This document shows, in pieces, positions 1-5,204 of a stretch of 6,728 nucleotides of DNA (its first letter is position 1; each line of letters begins with the position of its first letter). The stretch comes from Hyphomicrobiaceae bacterium (GTDB lineage: Bacteria; Pseudomonadota; Alphaproteobacteria; Rhizobiales; MH13), in the NCBI GenBank assembly GCA_020442235.1, contig JAGRKQ010000143.1:1-6728 (forward strand), read 5' to 3'. The notes beneath the pieces are model-generated. The model saw only the letters and a list, made by a program, of their open reading frames with translations. It had not been told where the DNA came from and made no database searches. The position numbers and the translations under genes were made by a program.

Positions 1-990
1 ACCTTCACCTTCCCGCATATCGGCAATGTCGGCGCCAATGGCGACGACGTGGAAACGCTGAACGCCGCCGCCTCGACCGGCGTCGTCGGCTGCATCTTGA
101 AGGCGGACATCACCAGCCCGTCGAATTACCGTTCCGCCGCGCATCTCGACGACTGGCTGCGCAGCCGCGGCATCATCGCCATCAGCGGCGTCGACACCCG
201 CGCCCTGACCGCGCTGATCCGTGAAAAAGGCATGCCGAATGCCGTCATCGCCAACGACCCGGATGGCATCTTCGACATCGAGGCGCTGAAAAAAGGGGCG
301 GCGGCCTGGTCGGGCATCGATGGCGCCGATCTCGTGCCCGGCGTCACCATCGCCCAGAGCCAGAACTGGCGCGGTCTTCCCTGGGACTTCGAGCGCAGCT
401 ACCCCGAAAGCGAGGGCGGCGAATTTCATGTCGTCGCCATGGATTTCGGCGTCAAGCGCAACATCCTGCGCCTTCTCGCCAACGAAGGCATGAAGGTGAC
501 GGTGGTGCCGGCGACCACGGACGCTGAGACCATCCTGGCAATGAACCCGGACGGCATTTTCCTCTCCAACGGCCCCGGCGATCCGGCGGCGACCGGCACC
601 TATGCCGTCCCCACGATCCGCGCCCTGGTGGACTCCGGCATTCCGGTCTTTGGCATCTGCCTTGGCCATCAGATGCTGGCGCTGGCGCTGGGCGGGCGGA
701 CCCGCAAGATGCCTCAGGGCCATCATGGCGCCAACCATCCGGTCAAGGATCTGACCACCGGCAAGGTCGAAATCGTCTCGATGAATCATGGCTTTGCCGT
801 CGATGCCGATTCGCTGCCCGGCACGGTGAAGGAAACGCATGTGTCCCTGTTCGACGGATCGAACTGCGGCATCGAGCTTGACGGCAAGCCGGTGTTCTCC
901 GTCCAGCACCATCCGGAAGCCTCGCCCGGACCGCAGGACAGCCATTATCTCTTCACCCGCTTTGCCGAGCTGATGCGCGCCGCCTCCTGA
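1..990 (+). CDS. carA: Carbamoyl-phosphate synthase small (glutaminase) subunit, 5' end cut off by window edge
   Basis: This is the amidotransferase subunit of carbamoyl-phosphate synthetase. It hydrolyses glutamine and passes ammonia to CarB, for arginine and pyrimidine synthesis in the cytoplasm. The frame is open from base 1 (TFTFPHIGNVGANGDDVETL...), so the GTG at 49 is internal; 329 residues are visible and roughly the first 50-60 are missing. The N-terminal CarA domain comes first, followed by a class I glutamine amidotransferase domain from about residue 140. Visible motifs are LSNGPGDP, the nucleophile elbow GICLGHQ with Cys220 (window numbering) and HHPEASPGPQD with His304 and Glu306. 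The Cys-to-His distance of 84 residues equals that of E. coli CarA (C269/H353), so the domain looks intact. The gene ends in TGA and faces the convergent MerR-type gene. carB is not its neighbour; it starts 5 kb further on. Confidence 0.97.
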   Translation, partial: TFTFPHIGNVGANGDDVETLNAAASTGVVGCILKADITSPSNYRSAAHLDDWLRSRGIIAISGVDTRALTALIREKGMPNAVIANDPDGIFDIEALKKGAAAWSGIDGADLVPGVTIAQSQNWRGLPWDFERSYPESEGGEFHVVAMDFGVKRNILRLLANEGMKVTVVPATTDAETILAMNPDGIFLSNGPGDPAATGTYAVPTIRALVDSGIPVFGICLGHQMLALALGGRTRKMPQGHHGANHPVKDLTTGKVEIVSMNHGFAVDADSLPGTVKETHVSLFDGSNCGIELDGKPVFSVQHHPEASPGPQDSHYLFTRFAELMRAAS

Positions 991-1040
991 GGACGGAAGG
1001 CGACGTTCGGCAAGCCGGAAATCGTTGTCGGAAAAGAAGT

Positions 1041-1055
1041 CGGGCCTCAGGCCCG
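1041..1055 (-). terminator. Possible intrinsic terminator overlapping the MerR-type gene's stop codon
   Basis: A perfect 6-bp stem CGGGCC/GGCCCG encloses a 3-base loop that is exactly the TGA stop codon of the minus-strand gene. On the minus strand it is followed by GACTTCTTTTCC, a loose T-rich stretch. On the plus strand (after carA) no T-run follows, so it would serve the minus-strand gene. The stem is short and the T-run interrupted, hence only moderate confidence. Confidence 0.4.
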
Positions 1056-1499
1056 GCCGGCGGGTTCGTCCGCGTCTGTGGCCAGCGTGTCGATTTCGAC
1101 AAGCGCGGTGCTGGTCGCAGAGATCTGGCTGGAGATTTCCGAAAGCTGGCTGCGCAGCGATTCGAGCTGGCGATTGCACAGCTCACGCATGGCCTTGGCC
1201 TTGTCGACGGCCGACATCTTGCTTTCCACGATCTCGATCAGGGCGCAGACGTCTTCGAGCGAAAAGCCCATCTCCTTGCCCTTGGAAATGACGGCCATGC
1301 GACGCTGGTCCATGTCGCCATAGGCGCGGCGGTTGCCGACGCGGCGCGGACGCAGGAAGCCCTTTTCCTCGTAGAATCGCAGCGTGCGCATGGTGACGCC
1401 GTAGCGATCCGCCATTTCGGCAATGGTCAGCTCCGGCAGCCCAGGTTCACCTTGGTGCCTGACGCCATCTTCAGCTGAGACCCCTTCATACCAACGCAT
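1047..1499 (-). CDS. MerR-family transcriptional regulator
   Basis: A 150-residue DNA-binding regulator of MerR type. A winged helix-turn-helix occupies about residues 24-92: TIAEMADRYGVTMRTLRFYE, the typical MerR recognition segment, then wing residues RRVGNRRAY and helices reaching FSLEDVCALIEIV. Residues 95-138 form a long, probably coiled-coil dimerisation helix (AKAMRELCNRQLESLRSQL...). There is no long C-terminal effector domain. The only cysteines (85 and 108) are isolated and do not form a metal-binding loop, so metal sensing is unlikely. The start is ATG with GGAG 12 bases upstream; a start nearer the HTH would lose only a non-conserved 20-residue extension. It resembles short MerR proteins that alphaproteobacteria use to control catabolic or stress genes, but no target lies next to it. 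It is convergent with carA. The ligand is unknown. Confidence 0.88.
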   Translation of the reverse strand: MRWYEGVSAEDGVRHQGEPGLPELTIAEMADRYGVTMRTLRFYEEKGFLRPRRVGNRRAYGDMDQRRMAVISKGKEMGFSLEDVCALIEIVESKMSAVDKAKAMRELCNRQLESLRSQLSEISSQISATSTALVEIDTLATDADEPAGRA

Positions 1500-1731
1500 T
1501 GCCGATCAGTTCTCCGGATCCTCTCGACCAAGGGCGACAGGGTCGCGTCTTGTCAACCGCTAGTCGAGTCCGTTTCAGTCGTTACAAACCCTTTGTGACG
1601 TGAAACTTCACTCAGCGCCGTTGTCACAACGAACGCCCGGAATGCGAGCGCACTTCGGGTTCCCTACAGGAAGCTTATAGCACGGCGTATTCCCACACGT
1701 TTGCCCCAGCACGTCAAATTTTTGTCATTGA
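1500..1731. other. Intergenic region between two minus-strand regulator genes; contains dyads and an isolated -35-like box
   Basis: No coding frame is supported here. The region is less GC-rich than the genes around it. On the minus strand a consensus TTGACA lies at 1556-1551, about 50 bases before the MerR-type start, but the hexamer 17 bases further on (CCTTGG) is not a credible -10. A TATAAG lies on the minus strand at 1679-1674 with no clear -35. The notable structures are a 35-bp dyad at 1572-1606 and a perfect 11-bp palindrome GTTGTCACAAC at 1620-1630. An 8-bp palindrome TTGATCAA (1728-1735) overlaps the stop codon of the AraC-type gene. No convincing terminator with a T-run follows that gene. 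The region probably carries the promoter and operator of the MerR-type gene. Confidence 0.5.
1572..1606. promoter_or_regulatory. Extended imperfect palindrome, candidate operator upstream of the MerR-type gene
   Basis: Outer arms GTTTCA (1572-1577) and TGAAAC (1601-1606) are exact inverse complements. Inner arms CGTTACAAA (1580-1588) and TTTGTGACG (1592-1600) match at 8 of 9 positions around the centre CCC. One side carries two extra bases (GT) between outer and inner arms. It lies 73-107 bases upstream of the MerR-type start codon. The half-site TTGTGAC recurs inverted as GTCACAA at 1623-1629 within the neighbouring palindrome. No T-run follows on either strand, so a protein-binding site is likelier than a terminator. 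The binding protein is not known. Confidence 0.4.
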
Positions 1732-2754
1732 TCAAGTCTTTTCAAAACCGGACCGGCGCAGTTCCCTGGGCGAAGTGCCGAACCAGCGGCGCACGGCGCG
1801 GGTAAAATTGCCCTGATTGGCAAAGCCGAGACGATGGGCGATCTCGCCCATGGAAAGGGAACTGTCCTGCAACAGAGCCTGCGCGGATGCCTGGCGGCTG
1901 GCATCGACCAGTTCGTTGTAACTCCTGCCGATTCCGGCAAGATGGCGTTGCAGCGAGCGTGGCGTCGTCGCCAACCGCCGCGCTGTTTCCTGGATCGAGG
2001 GCCCGTCGCCAGGCAGGGAACGTGCAATGTCCTCCATCACCCGCGTGGCAAGGTCTTCGGGCAGCCGGCGCTCTTTCAAGAGGCGCTCGTTGAGGGCGCA
2101 GCTCACTTCATAAAGAGCTGAATCCGCCGTTGCCGAAGGCACATCAAGGTGACGGTCGGGAAAGATGATGGTGTTGACCGGCTGCGAAAACCGCACGATC
2201 GGGGCGAGAAACTGGCGATAGGGCTTGGCGTCCGGCGGTGGCGGGCGTTCCAGACGCACACCGAGCGGGCGGAAGGAAGGACCGATGATTGCACGCAGAT
2301 AGCGCGCCATCAGGGCCATGGACCGGTCGCACATCTGGTGGCGGTGCACAACCAGCGGCGAATAGCCCCAGGTGAACTGTGCCCAGCGACCGTCGGTCGT
2401 CAGGGCAATGAAAGGGATGTCGGCATAGACGCGGATGTGGCGCACGAGGCTGTTCAGTGCCAGACGCGGTGTCGGCGCGGACAGAAAGCTGAGCGCCCAG
2501 GACCCGAGCGCGCGGGCATCGTAGGAAGCGCCCAGATGCAGGCCGAGCGCGGGTTCGTTCAACGCGCGAGCCGCGCGCTCCAGAAGCTCGCCATAGCGGG
2601 CCATGGGGATGAAGCGGTCGATGGCCTCTTCCGGCTCGGGATAAAGATCAACCGCCTTCAGAAGCGGATCAAATGCGGCGCCCCGGCCCTCGACATAAGG
2701 CCTCACCCCCGCCATCACCCGGCTGTGGATCCCGTACTGATCAACCTCATTCAT
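1732..2754 (-). CDS. AraC-family transcriptional regulator with Arabinose_bd-type N-terminal domain
   Basis: A 340-residue regulator. Residues about 20-205 match the N-terminal ligand-binding domain of the OruR/ArgR-like branch of AraC proteins (Arabinose_bd), including the landmark LGLHLGASYDARALGSWA at about 70-87. The C-terminal AraC DNA-binding domain spans about 235-335. Its first HTH is SIQETARRLATTPRSLQRHL (253-272); the second is SMGEIAHRLGFANQGNFTRA (301-320), followed by RRWFGTSPRELR. I chose the ATG giving MNEVDQYG because GGCGAG lies 7 bases upstream and the length suits the family. The frame stays open a further 148 codons upstream, but that part runs through the divergent PAS gene and lacks family-like sequence. 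The divergent PAS-like gene starts 129 bases away and is the obvious candidate target. The ligand is unknown; the family often governs amino-acid, lipid or virulence genes. Confidence 0.92.
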   Translation of the reverse strand: MNEVDQYGIHSRVMAGVRPYVEGRGAAFDPLLKAVDLYPEPEEAIDRFIPMARYGELLERAARALNEPALGLHLGASYDARALGSWALSFLSAPTPRLALNSLVRHIRVYADIPFIALTTDGRWAQFTWGYSPLVVHRHQMCDRSMALMARYLRAIIGPSFRPLGVRLERPPPPDAKPYRQFLAPIVRFSQPVNTIIFPDRHLDVPSATADSALYEVSCALNERLLKERRLPEDLATRVMEDIARSLPGDGPSIQETARRLATTPRSLQRHLAGIGRSYNELVDASRQASAQALLQDSSLSMGEIAHRLGFANQGNFTRAVRRWFGTSPRELRRSGFEKT

Positions 2755-2883
2755 ACGCACACTCGCCGGGATCACGCCAACAGGACAAAAAATCGTCGCG
2801 AAAAGATAATTCCGTCTTGCCGATGATGCCTTTAACTGCGTTCCTGAGCAAATTCCCGATGCAGTCATCAGGAGATCGGCGCA
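2755..2883. promoter_or_regulatory. Divergent intergenic region between the AraC-type and PAS-like genes
   Basis: These 129 bases must hold the start signals of both divergent genes. It is relatively AT-rich at 2785-2812. For the plus-strand gene a Shine-Dalgarno sequence AGGAG at 2870-2874 lies 9 bases before the ATG. I found no pair of boxes close to the -35/-10 consensus on either strand, and no clear palindrome or pair of direct repeats for AraC binding. Confidence 0.4.
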
Positions 2884-3324
2884 ATGATCGCGGCCAGCCC
2901 GCAGCTTTCCAAGCTGGCCCAGCTCTGGGAGCGGGCCGAGAAGGCGCTCGGACGCTGGCCCGGCATCGAGGAAATCGGCGCCGGCGATCTGGCGTTGGCC
3001 TATCCGGGCTATTTCATCGTTGGCCGGCTCAAGGATGCTCCCGAGACAGCCTATGTCTATCTGGAAACCGGGCCGGACCTGCCCCGTCAGCTGGGGCAGT
3101 CGGTGAAGGGAAAACGCTTCGACGAGGTGCTCGTCGCTCCGGCTCTTGCCAGCATCCAGGAGGCCTACAAGAGCACGCTGGCGCGCGGCGCACCGCACAT
3201 CTGGGAATGCACCAACCTGGTCAACAACGAGCGCATGCGACGCTACAGGCGTCTTGCCTTGCCGATCACCGACACCCGCGGCGACGGCCGCTGCATTCTG
3301 GCCGTTGCCGAGTGGCTCTCCTAG
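2884..3324 (+). CDS. Single-domain PAS_5-like protein of unknown function
   Basis: A 146-residue cytoplasmic protein without signal peptide or membrane segment. Its order of features fits the alphaproteobacterial PAS_5 (DUF1488-unrelated, PF07310-type) pattern: an N-terminal helix with LAQLWERAEKALGRWPGIEEI (about 11-31), a 'pGYFIVG' strand (41-47), a PAS-like core with LGQSVKGKRFDEVLVAP (70-86), a helix (88-101) and the closing strands RRYRRLALPITD and CILAVAEWL. No output domain is attached, so it may be a sensor or protein-interaction module, or may bind a small ligand. The start is ATG with AGGAG 9 bases upstream. It is divergent from the AraC-type gene, which may regulate it, and ends only six bases from the end of the convergent metallopeptidase gene. 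The family call rests on overall pattern, not on a catalytic motif. Confidence 0.7.
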   Translation: MIAASPQLSKLAQLWERAEKALGRWPGIEEIGAGDLALAYPGYFIVGRLKDAPETAYVYLETGPDLPRQLGQSVKGKRFDEVLVAPALASIQEAYKSTLARGAPHIWECTNLVNNERMRRYRRLALPITDTRGDGRCILAVAEWLS

Positions 3325-3330
3325 ACAGCG

Positions 3331-4257
3331 TCAGACCCGGTCGGCGGTGAAGGTGTCGCAGGCGTCGATCGAGCCGGTCTCAAACCCGCGCCGGAACCAT
3401 CTGTGACGCTGCTCGCTGGTGCCGTGGTTGAAGCTTTCCGGCACCACATAGCCCTGGGTGCGGCGCTGCAGGGCATCGTCGCCGATCTGCTCGGCCGCAT
3501 TCAGCGCCTCGTCGATGTCGCCGGTTTCCAGCAGCCCGCGCTGCGCGGCAAAATGCCCCCAAACGCCGGCGAAACAGTCGGCCTGAAGCTCGACCCGGAT
3601 CGACAGCTGGTTCGCCTGGGTTTCGCTCATGCGGCGGCGCGCCTCGTTGAAGCGCCCGAGAATGCCGATCTGGTTCTGGATGTGGTGGCCGACCTCATGC
3701 GCGATCACATAGGCCTGGGCGAAATCGCCCGGCGCCTCGAAACGGCGCGCCAGTTGCTGGAAGAAGGACAGGTCGATGAACACCCGCTTGTCGCCGGGGC
3801 AGTAGAACGGGCCGGCGGCGGCGCTGGCAAAACCGCAGGCCGACTGCGTGGAGCCGGAAAAGAAGGTGAGCGTCGCCGTCTCGTATTGCCAGCCCTTTTC
3901 CTGGAACAGCCGTGTCCACACATCCTCGGTGTCGCCGAAGACACGCGCGGCCAGTTCGGAAAGTTCATCGCTGCTCGGCGCGGTGCGGGTCTGCGTCTGC
4001 GGCGTCTGGGTGGATGGCGCGTTGCCGCCCCCCGTCAGCCCGCCGCCGGACAGAAGCTCCAGCGGGTTGATGCCGAAAACCACGGCCACGATGATCAGAA
4101 TGACGATCATGCCGATCCCGCCGCCGCCCGCCCGGCGCGGTGTCACACCGCCCGTTCCGGTGCGCCGGCCGAACCCGCCAGGAAGGCGAAAGCCACCGCC
4201 GCCGCCGCCACGTCGGTCATCGACATTGCTGGAACGCCGCATATCCCGCCATTTCAT
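3331..4257 (-). CDS. ypfJ: Neutral zinc metallopeptidase, YpfJ/Zn_peptidase family, membrane-anchored
   Basis: A 308-residue protein of the YpfJ-type zinc peptidase family (Pfam Zn_peptidase). Residues 1-46 are glycine- and arginine-rich, starting MKWRDMRRSSNVDDRR, the family's usual opening. One membrane helix follows at about 48-64 (IGMIVILIIVAVVFGIN), then a low-complexity G/T/Q linker (70-95) and the catalytic domain. The zinc site HEVGHH lies at 187-192 (His187, Glu188, His191), and ELQADCFAGVW at 224-234 supplies the probable third ligand region. Family landmarks CGFASAAAGPFYCPGD (141-156) and FNHGTSEQRHRWF (276-288) are present. The orientation is probably N-terminus inside, with the peptidase outside the inner membrane. 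I chose the ATG at 4257 because AGGAGGGAG lies 8-11 bases upstream; a GTG seven codons earlier would put that sequence inside the gene. The substrate is not established. It is related to the human-AMZ-independent bacterial 'neutral zinc metallopeptidase' group. Confidence 0.93.
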   Translation of the reverse strand: MKWRDMRRSSNVDDRRGGGGGGFRLPGGFGRRTGTGGVTPRRAGGGGIGMIVILIIVAVVFGINPLELLSGGGLTGGGNAPSTQTPQTQTRTAPSSDELSELAARVFGDTEDVWTRLFQEKGWQYETATLTFFSGSTQSACGFASAAAGPFYCPGDKRVFIDLSFFQQLARRFEAPGDFAQAYVIAHEVGHHIQNQIGILGRFNEARRRMSETQANQLSIRVELQADCFAGVWGHFAAQRGLLETGDIDEALNAAEQIGDDALQRRTQGYVVPESFNHGTSEQRHRWFRRGFETGSIDACDTFTADRV

Positions 4258-4328
4258 GGGCTTCACTCCCTCCTGCACGGAGCTTTCTGCATCCTTGCGG
4301 GCCGCATCCCGGCCCGGTTCCGGCCCGC

Positions 4329-4357
4329 ACTATGCCCGCCAGCGACAGGGGCGGCAA
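4329..4357 (-). promoter_or_regulatory. Candidate promoter for the zinc metallopeptidase gene
   Basis: On the minus strand TTGCCG (4357-4352) is followed after 17 bases by CATAGT (4334-4329). Each matches the sigma-70 consensus at four of six positions. Transcription would start near 4322, leaving a leader of about 65 bases. A 7-bp stem CGGGCCG/CGGCCCG (4298-4316) would fall inside that leader. The strong terminator upstream (4413-4436) separates this promoter from the small-ORF transcript. Confidence 0.35.
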
Positions 4358-4399
4358 CCGCCCGCAGATGCTGAACGCGCAGCCCGCTGAAAAGATCCG

Positions 4400-4436
4400 C
4401 GAAAAACAAAAAGGCGCCGCGACAAGCCGCGGCGCC
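4400..4436 (-). terminator. Strong intrinsic terminator after the small minus-strand ORF
   Basis: A perfect 9-bp GC stem GGCGCCGCG (4413-4421) / CGCGGCGCC (4428-4436) has a 6-base loop. Reading on the minus strand it is followed directly by TTTTTGTTTTT, a textbook rho-independent terminator. On the plus strand only CTTTCG follows. Its strand matters: no long minus-strand gene lies just upstream, so it must end the transcript of the 38-residue ORF (stop at 4464) or a small RNA. Confidence 0.88.
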
Positions 4437-4463
4437 CTTTCGACAATGAGGATCGATGGCCGG

Positions 4464-4580
4464 TCAGCGGCCGCCAAACATGCGCCAAAAACGGCGCAGC
4501 CCGAAGGAGAATGTTGCGTGGCGGTGCAGATCGACTTCGCGACCCATCACCGCACGGTGATAAAGCATGTCGCTGAGCAT
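4464..4580 (-). CDS. Small basic protein, 38 residues, function unknown
   Basis: An ATG-initiated ORF of 38 codons plus TGA, starting MLSDMLYHRAVMGREVDL and ending in an arginine- and aromatic-rich tail FSFGLRRFWRMFGGR. It has seven Arg, three His and only three acidic residues, giving a net charge of about +4, with no cysteine and no long hydrophobic stretch. A Shine-Dalgarno AAAGG (4593-4589) lies 8 bases before the ATG, a near-consensus promoter lies about 75 bases further upstream, and a strong terminator begins 27 bases after the stop. It is therefore a complete one-gene transcription unit. It is divergent from the HTH gene and shares with it a control region holding three palindromic repeats. 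I do not recognise a family. Its arginine-rich character recalls DUF1127-type small proteins, but the conserved DUF1127 pattern is absent. A small RNA that happens to contain the ORF remains possible. Confidence 0.7.
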   Translation of the reverse strand: MLSDMLYHRAVMGREVDLHRHATFSFGLRRFWRMFGGR

Positions 4581-4662
4581 GATCTTTGCCTTTCTGAAAA
4601 CAGTTTGCAGCTAAGGACGCCTGAACCTGAAAACGGAGTTGTGTGCCCCCGTTCGTCAGTGC

Positions 4663-4691
4663 AATATGTGCACGATGTGCGCTTTTGTCAA
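4663..4691 (-). promoter_or_regulatory. Promoter reading toward the small ORF, with operator copy 1 inside its spacer
   Basis: On the minus strand the perfect -35 box TTGACA (4691-4686) is followed after exactly 17 bases by CATATT (4668-4663), matching four of six -10 positions. Operator copy 1 (4668-4682) fills the spacer, so a bound protein would block RNA polymerase. Transcription should start near 4656, giving a leader of about 75 bases and a transcript of roughly 250 bases to the terminator. Confidence 0.65.
4668..4682. promoter_or_regulatory. Palindromic operator copy 1
   Basis: GTGCACGATGTGCGC with dyad core GCAC-GAT-GTGC, centred on 4675. The 18-base segment GTGCACGATGTGCGCTTT (4668-4685) is repeated exactly at copy 2. 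It lies between the -35 and -10 of the minus-strand promoter. Confidence 0.7.
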
Positions 4692-4720
4692 TTCAAAAAG
4701 TGCACGATGTGCGCTTTAAG
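4692..4720 (+). promoter_or_regulatory. Candidate promoter for the HTH gene, with operator copy 2 inside its spacer
   Basis: TTCAAA (4692-4697), 17 bases, then TTTAAG (4715-4720); each box matches four of six consensus bases. Operator copy 2 (4700-4714) sits wholly within the spacer, mirroring copy 1 in the opposite promoter. The predicted start near 4727 leaves a leader of about 59 bases. The two promoters lie back to back with their -35 boxes touching (4691/4692). Confidence 0.45.
4700..4714. promoter_or_regulatory. Palindromic operator copy 2
   Basis: GTGCACGATGTGCGC, identical to copy 1 and extended to 18 identical bases by TTT. It is centred on 4707, 32 bp from copy 1. It overlaps the spacer of the plus-strand promoter and lies 8 bp upstream of the minus-strand -35 box. 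Confidence 0.7.
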
Positions 4721-4729
4721 GCCAGAGAA

Positions 4730-4744
4730 TCGCACGACGTGCGC
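4730..4744. promoter_or_regulatory. Palindromic operator copy 3
   Basis: TCGCACGACGTGCGC, matching copies 1 and 2 at 12 of 15 positions. Its dyad is longer: CGCAC-GAC-GTGCG is perfect. The T-to-C change in the centre and the outer changes leave the GCAC/GTGC half-sites intact. Centred on 4737, 30 bp from copy 2, at about +4 to +18 of the predicted HTH transcript. Confidence 0.65.
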
Positions 4745-4785
4745 ATTTTTGACTGCAACCAGAAGAACCAGGATCGAACCCGAAA

Positions 4786-5196
4786 ATGCCAGCAAAACAC
4801 AAGAAGCATTCCGGCGAGGATGCCGCTTCAACGGCCGCATCCATGAGCGCCGGCCAGTTCCGCGCCTGGCGCAAGAGCCTTGGCATGAAGCAGAAGGATG
4901 CCGCCGATGCCCTGGGCCTGAAAAAGCGCCTCATCCAGTATTATGAAACCGGCGAGCGCGATGGAAAGAAGGTCGAGATCCCGCTGTCCGTGCGCCTTGC
5001 CTGTTACGCCATCTCCACCGGCATTGCCGATTTCGACGGCAAGGACGTGATCGTCAGCCTGCGCACGACCACTCCTGAAACCGTCACCGAAACCGGCAGC
5101 GAAGACGCGCAGGCAACGGCAACTCCGGCCGAAACCGCCGAAACCGATGAGACCGGCACGGAAACGCAGGACGGCCCCGCCCCGTTTGCCAGCTGA
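4786..5196 (+). CDS. XRE/Cro-type helix-turn-helix DNA-binding protein, probable autoregulator
   Basis: A 136-residue protein. Residues 1-20 are a basic, disordered lead (PAKHKKHSG). Residues 21-58 form an XRE-like HTH: SAGQFRAWRKSLGMKQKDAADALGLKKRLIQYYETGER, where MKQKDAADALG is the second helix and LKKRLIQYYETG the recognition helix. The segment to about 93 (VEIPLSVRLACYAISTGI...) completes the domain. Residues 94-136 are a Thr/Glu-rich acidic low-complexity tail. No ligand or peptidase domain is present. The start is ATG with only a weak AGGA 12 bases upstream; an internal ATG at 4843 (MSAGQF) has no better site. Three palindromes stand 41-118 bases upstream, which strongly suggests that it binds there and controls both itself and the divergent 38-residue ORF. 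Phage-like small repressors share this fold, but no phage genes are nearby. Confidence 0.88.
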   Translation: MPAKHKKHSGEDAASTAASMSAGQFRAWRKSLGMKQKDAADALGLKKRLIQYYETGERDGKKVEIPLSVRLACYAISTGIADFDGKDVIVSLRTTTPETVTETGSEDAQATATPAETAETDETGTETQDGPAPFAS

Positions 5197-5204
5197 TCCG
5201 GCAC

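Noticed and set aside
1528..1556. Sigma-70 promoter for the MerR-type gene from TTGACA at 1556-1551
   Set aside because: The -35 box is perfect, but the hexamer at 17 bases is CCTTGG and no acceptable -10 exists at 16-19 bases, so it is kept only as a note in the intergenic entry.
2149..2826. Plus-strand frame of 225 codons opposite the AraC-type gene
   Set aside because: It is antisense to a clear AraC-family protein and runs into the divergent promoter region; no motif.
2755..3198. N-terminal extension of the AraC-type protein by 148 codons in the same frame
   Set aside because: The extension lies antisense within the PAS-like gene, does not look like any AraC N-terminus, and would push the length to 488, well above the family norm. 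A ribosome-binding site stands before the ATG at 2754.
4276..4278. GTG start for the metallopeptidase seven codons upstream
   Set aside because: It would place the AGGAGGGAG ribosome-binding site inside the gene; the ATG at 4257 gives the usual MKWRDMR opening of the family.
3403..4374. Plus-strand frame of 323 codons opposite the metallopeptidase gene
   Set aside because: It mirrors the YpfJ-type gene, whose HEVGHH and other family motifs are unmistakable; the plus-strand product shows no recognisable features.
4668..4744. Three repeats read as a short CRISPR array
   Set aside because: The repeats are only 15-18 bases with 15-17 base gaps, each is a tight palindrome of operator type, they lie in promoters, and no cas genes are near.
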